From: Diatrype stigma | Lineage: Eukaryota; Ascomycota; Sordariomycetes; Xylariales; Diatrypaceae | DNA: 64,000 nucleotides | Assembly (NCBI GenBank): GCA_022225965.2 | Contig: JAKJXP020000089.1 | Location: forward strand, 146,702 to 210,701 | Reading direction: 5' to 3' | Shown here: positions 59,801 to 64,000 of the stretch, in pieces | Numbering within the stretch: position 1 is the stretch's first letter | Layout of the letters: each line of letters opens with the position of its first letter | Notes under the pieces: generated by a model | Database searches by the model: none | What the model was told of the DNA's origin: nothing | Seen by the model: the letters and a program-made list of their open reading frames with translations, nothing else | Made by a program: the position numbers and the translations under genes

Positions 59801-62800
59801 CATCACGATAGGGTACTTACATAGTTAGGTCGTGGGTTTGCCCTGCCACAGAAGAGGATCCTCCGCTTAAAACACGTGCGTGCTGTGCCCCTCGCTTTAC
59901 CCCCATCCCCAGACCCTGGCTGCCTGGGACCCTCCCCTCTGCTCTCGCCTCGCTCGATCCTGGTTGCCCTGGAGCATGCAGCCAGCCAAGCCCTACGAGC
60001 TGAACTGAGATGGCAGGCTAGCTAGACTACCCTTGTCCTGCCTTGTCCTATCTCTGCTATATCTATGACGACCCGAACAAAGGGACCATGCCGTCTCACG
60101 GCTAGTAGTTGTCCTCCTATTGGGTCACCTGCTAGCAGAAGGTGCTTCTTCTAATGCAGGTCATATCCGGTCAGAATAGAAGCGCAGATGCGATCCTGGG
60201 CCAATAACTGTATATTACTGTTGTCATCCCAGCTCTGGGCATGGGTCCGTATGCGCTTTACTTCGTGTGGGACAGTCAGACAGCTTGACGAGGTCTTGCC
60301 GTGGGGTTTAACAAAAAGAAGGGGTTCCAAGTCTTAGTTAAACGATGAACAGAACCCTGCCCCTAGGGATTGAAGGTTCGTCCATCTGACCTCTAACCCT
60401 CTTTCGTCTCCGATCCGAGGAACTTCCCTCATACGATAGCATGAGAGATGCTGCGCAAACTAGATTCTAGAAGCACGGCTCGTACTAACTGGTCCACCAC
60501 CGTAGCTTGAAGGAGTTCTGACGTTTCCCGAGATCAGACTAGTCAGACTCTAGATATTATCTACTATCTGGGTGGTTAGCTACCTATGTTAGGTGAGGAT
60601 CATCCGATACCGACATAAATACCCTGTCGGAGATCCGGCAGCACCCGGCCCTGATAACCTTACGAGGGGCATCCCTAGGGTCACAAAACGTCACTCTACG
60701 GGGTGTCTGTCTACGTGTGCCCAAACGATTGTTCTATAACTCGGGTGACTCCACTGTGGAATAGAGGATAAACAATATTGAAACAGACCGGCCCAGTTGT
60801 CCGTGCCCCGCTCCGTGTATCACTGAAGCCTCCTCTCCGTCTCGTCCACCCTCAGTTCCTCAAGGCTGACTTGAGCTCTAGTACATGAACGTATAAAAGC
60901 TGCTACCCAAAAGTGTTTCTGGTACTCGCCAGTCTGACAAATAACGCTGGGCCACCCCACACCCCCGGGGGCACGAGGCATGAGGCAATGTTTGTGTGAA
61001 GGACACAGAGGTTCTCGAAAGTGGCACTAGATGCTCCGGGTATTGTAAGCATGTACACGAGACAACTCATGCAGTAAGTGATGGAACATATCTCAATAGT
61101 CCCTCCAGGGAAGCTTCCTTTCTTTGCATTCTTGGCGAACTATATTGCAATGCAATGTGCTATAGGTGAAACATTGAATGATACAGTCTACAGTAGTAGG
61201 AACTATTCCATCCTCCACCTAGAGCGTATTCCTATGCCGCGGCGGGCTGTAGCAGGTACTAGGAATAATGAGCACCCTGGAAGCCTTTATTCACGATCTA
61301 CAGCCTATGTATGCCATGGCATATGTGATGTGATGCACGTAACGCGACCAGGAAGACCATCTCATCTACCAGGTATCTACCCCAGCGGGGCGGAGCTGGA
61401 CAACGTGAGAATCCCGCAATGCTGACCGGGCCTCGTGCGGATTCCCGAGAGCTTATTCTATTCTTATCCGCGACACCCCCCGCAAGGCAGGCCTAGAACC
61501 ACCACTGACAAGATAGGCAACTAACTACCGGACTGGAGCAGAAGCCAGAAGGTGTGATAGGCTCTCCCTCATAACAGCTCGTAGACGAGCAACCAACTAA
61601 CTAAACACCCAGTCAACCGTCAGAGTGTAAGGTCAGACGGGCCAGAAATGCTTGCTGCCAAGTTAGTCAGCCAGATACTTACTTACTCAAGAGCTCGAAA
61701 CCACCATAGTGCCTTCTATTCTTCAATGAACCACGAACCTCAAGGAGATGTGTAAGAGGAAATACGAAAGTCCCAAGGAACGGCCCAGGACCCCTACCTA
61801 ACCGGCGCGGAAGACCTTGCGCGTTGTTGCAACCACGTCACGGTAACTAGCGAACGGTCCGCGCAGTCAGCGGGTGACTCGACCAGGAGCGAGTCGCGAA
61901 CGCCTGCCAAGACAAAGCCTTACTAAGACACTGCAGGTGTCAAGTCTATCCGCGTAATTAAGTAATGCCAAGAGGGCGCTCCGGGTTATGTGTGGTCTCT
62001 GTGCCTCCGGATAATAGGGGTTCCAACGATTGACGTTCCTATCTGACATTAATGAGAGAAGCCGGACATAGGTAATATATATCTATATATATGCAGTCCT
62101 CGGGTGCGGGAAAGGCTTCCCCGGAACCAATATATTTCTGGGGAATCCTGGTCAAATATGCATGCAGGCCCTGTAGTACCACTGTATCATACCTGATGCA
62201 GACAACGGCGAACATACTTACACAACTACATACCTATATGCATATCGTATCCGCCGCGGCGATCCTACGTAGTTCAACCCGGGCACCGGGAATTCAGAAC
62301 TGCCCAGAGCGTTGAACAATAAAAAACAGGATTATCATCGTCAATACAAATCCCACTTTGCTGCTCAACCTACCTGGCTAGTTTTGCTAAGATGGCGTGA
62401 TAGCCCATGGTGCTTTGTAGGCTTGTAGTGAGCTATTCGCGTAACTAGATTATGGCGGCAGTCGAAGACTATAGATCGATACGAGATCGTGCTACAATCA
62501 ATGCCGGTTCTCGTTGGTGTCGTTACAAGCATCAACGGGATGATCCGTGATCCTCGTGAAACATACGATCTTCATCCAGTAGTATTACTTAGGTGGCATA
62601 TACGTGCGTAGTGGGGTTCTCCCCGAATGAGTCAAACGGGATAGCAACAATCACGGCTTTGGCGTTTTTCTTTCTTTCCATAAGCACATCATGGCCGCAG
62701 ACCAAGGTACTATATATCCCAGCAAGGAAACACCTTGGCACGCCCCTTCAGTCTCGGGGTGCCCAGCATTTTTTGGAAAAAGAGACCTGGGTTGACCGAT

Positions 62801-62893
62801 AACCAGCACCCGCGCAACCTTGCAATCTATGTAATTTGACCCAGGATCTACATAGCTAGCCCTTATCCGTCCGTCCGTCCATCCACCACTACT
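53893..62893. other. 9-kb gene-poor block
   Basis: It contains the mga2 5' region (to about 54.7 kb, including a CTGGTGT/CTGATGT tandem repeat near 54305-54355) and otherwise no supported gene. Features are a GT microsatellite at about 55257-55280, a G15 tract at 55333-55347 and TAGGTA tracts near 54870-54910. The open frames (such as 54022-54603 minus, 58364-58642 plus and 61078-61425 plus) are short, lack recognised motifs and have no convincing splice partners. Composition is close to the surrounding DNA. Confidence 0.6.
55333..55347 (+). repeat. G15 homopolymer tract
   Basis: Fifteen consecutive guanines about 50 bp after a GT-dinucleotide run. It is a likely site of assembly length error and could form a G-quadruplex. 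Confidence 0.95.
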
Positions 62894-63099
62894 ATGGCGG
62901 CCCCACAACGACCCCCAACCGTCCTCATCATCGGCTGCGGGATCGCCGGCCCCGTGCTCGCCGTCCTGCTGAAGCGGAAGGGCTACCACCCGATCATATT
63001 CGAGAAGGTGCGGGCTCTCGGCGACGCCGGCGCCTCGCTGATGCTGATGCCGAACGGGATGAAGGTCCTAGATCTGGTCGGGCTAAACGCCGCGGATCT

Positions 63100-63130
<31 letters not shown>

Positions 63131-64000
63131 AGCTTTCCGCTCGACGCCTGTGAAGACCGCGCCGCATCCTCCGGCGGCAGCAGCAGCACCGAGGGTCAAA
63201 ACGCCTCCTCGCCACCACCACTAGTGCTCGGCTCCTCCGCCCTGCCGTCCACGTTCCGACAGAAGTACGGCCAGCCCGCCGTCGGCGTCAAGCGCGCGGA
63301 CCTGAATCTGGCGCTGAAGCGGCTAGCGGCCGACGGCGCCGGGATCGAGGTGCGCGAGGGCTGGGCGCTGGAGTCGATCTCCGAGGACGCGGCTGCTGCT
63401 GCCGTCACGGCGCGCTTCGCGAACGGCGAGGTGGCGCGCGGCGACTTCCTCGTCGGCTGCGACGGCATCAAGTCGGCGTCGCGGGACGCGCTCCTAGAGA
63501 TGCAGAGGCAGAGGCAGGAGGGATCCGGAGCCGAACCCGAAACAGAGCCGCCGCCACCGCCGCCGCCATCGTTCACCGGGCTCACGCAGACCTCCGGGTT
63601 CTCGCCGACGCCGGCGTCGCTCGGAACTACGACAGCAAACGGCGACAAGAGGTCGGTGATGCGGAACTGGTTCGGCGAGGGCGCCCACGCGATCGCGTAC
63701 CCGGTGTCGCGGACGCACGTGTCGTGGGCGGTCACGCTGCCGGAGGAGCAGGAGGCGGCGGCGAGGGAATCGTGGCGCCTGTATGGCGGGGACGAGCGCG
63801 AGGAGGTGAAGCGGCGGCTGCTCGACGTGCTGGAGCAGAAAGGCTTCGAGGCACCCGTGCTCGAGATGGTGAGGTCAGCTGAGCGGGGTAAGCCTATCTA
63901 CCTCCCTATCTACGTGGCGTTCTTCAAAGAGAGTTCCTTCTCTTTCTCAGGGGATCTCACCCCTGAACTACAGCCCCCTATTTTGAAGCGGGGGGGGGGG
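62894..64000 (+). CDS. FAD-dependent monooxygenase (partial, 3' end outside window)
   Basis: The ATG at 62894 opens a frame with no stop to the window end. Residues 10-40 form the FAD-binding Rossmann start (VLIIGCGIAGPVLAVLLKRKG, then IIFEK, giving GxGxxG and the ribose-binding Glu). VGVKRADLNLALKRL and VGCDGIKSASRDALL (the DG motif) place it in the PHBH/salicylate-hydroxylase class, which hydroxylates aromatic or polyketide substrates with NAD(P)H. Two low-complexity insertions are unusual: a GGCTCC hexamer repeat (Gly-Ser) followed by Ser/Gly-rich sequence after GLNAADL, and a Pro run near 63550. A 63-nt intron (63888-63950, GTAAGC donor, TTTCTCAG acceptor) is likely but has no in-frame stop, so either form stays open. 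The C-terminal FAD motif (GDAAH type) should lie beyond the window. The substrate cannot be told; no biosynthetic partners are visible. Confidence 0.8.
63888..63950 (+). other. Predicted 63-nt intron in the monooxygenase gene
   Basis: GTAAGC donor after a phase-1 exon end and a pyrimidine-rich TTTCTCAG acceptor. No good branch-site match is obvious. As the length is a multiple of three and the frame stays open, retention would add 21 residues rather than truncate the protein. Confidence 0.5.

Overview
This is a 64 kb piece of a filamentous ascomycete (Pezizomycotina) nuclear chromosome, most likely a Sordariomycete. The evidence is short spliceosomal introns (about 50-130 nt, one of 251) with GTNNGT donors, a velvet regulator (VeA), a PREG/Pho80-type cyclin, a CHZ1 histone chaperone, an Mga2/Spt23-type membrane-tethered activator, and intergenic DNA full of TACCTA/TAGGTA-rich tracts and minisatellites. 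Order and species cannot be fixed from the sequence alone. I rebuilt exon-intron structures by hand from reading frame, splice signals and continuity of family motifs.

Layout. 0-2 kb: the 5' part of a Nrd1/Seb1-type transcription-termination factor (minus), cut by the window start. 4.6-9.2 kb: mitochondrial citrate synthase, then a Yhm2-type citrate/2-oxoglutarate carrier (both plus). 10.4-11.6 kb: a secreted Cys-containing protein with a Ser/Thr-rich tail. 13.0-18.0 kb: three minus-strand housekeeping or regulatory genes, namely CHZ1, an EMC10-like ER membrane complex subunit and the PREG/Pho80-like cyclin. 21.0-24.3 kb: an ARMC8/Vid28 (GID5) armadillo protein (plus). 24.3-37.0 kb: a gene-poor block with minisatellites, one well-defined 535-bp non-autonomous Mutator-like element with a 9-bp target duplication, and a weaker TA-flanked candidate element. 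37.1-38.6 kb: veA (plus). 40.9-44.4 kb: a 1163-residue disordered protein with a threefold PPSAGLN motif. 47.2-48.4 kb: a metzincin-like zinc protease without signal peptide. 49.7-53.9 kb: the Mga2/Spt23 homologue (minus). 53.9-62.9 kb: a second gene-poor block. 62.9-64 kb: the start of an FAD-dependent monooxygenase (plus) that runs off the window.

Functional threads. Citrate synthase and the citrate carrier form a likely metabolic pair: making citrate in the matrix and moving it to the cytosol for acetyl-CoA and NADPH supply. The Mga2/Spt23 homologue, a regulator of fatty-acid desaturation, uses products of that route but lies 40 kb away, so this is only thematic. VeA, the PREG cyclin and the GID subunit are separate regulators of development and secondary metabolism, phosphate response and carbon-source switching. 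I see no secondary-metabolite cluster, CRISPR array, prophage or other obvious new multi-gene system. The most notable less-expected signals are the intact-ended Mutator-type MITE, a predicted spliced uORF whose stop overlaps the veA start codon, and two inverted-repeat structures upstream of the metzincin gene.
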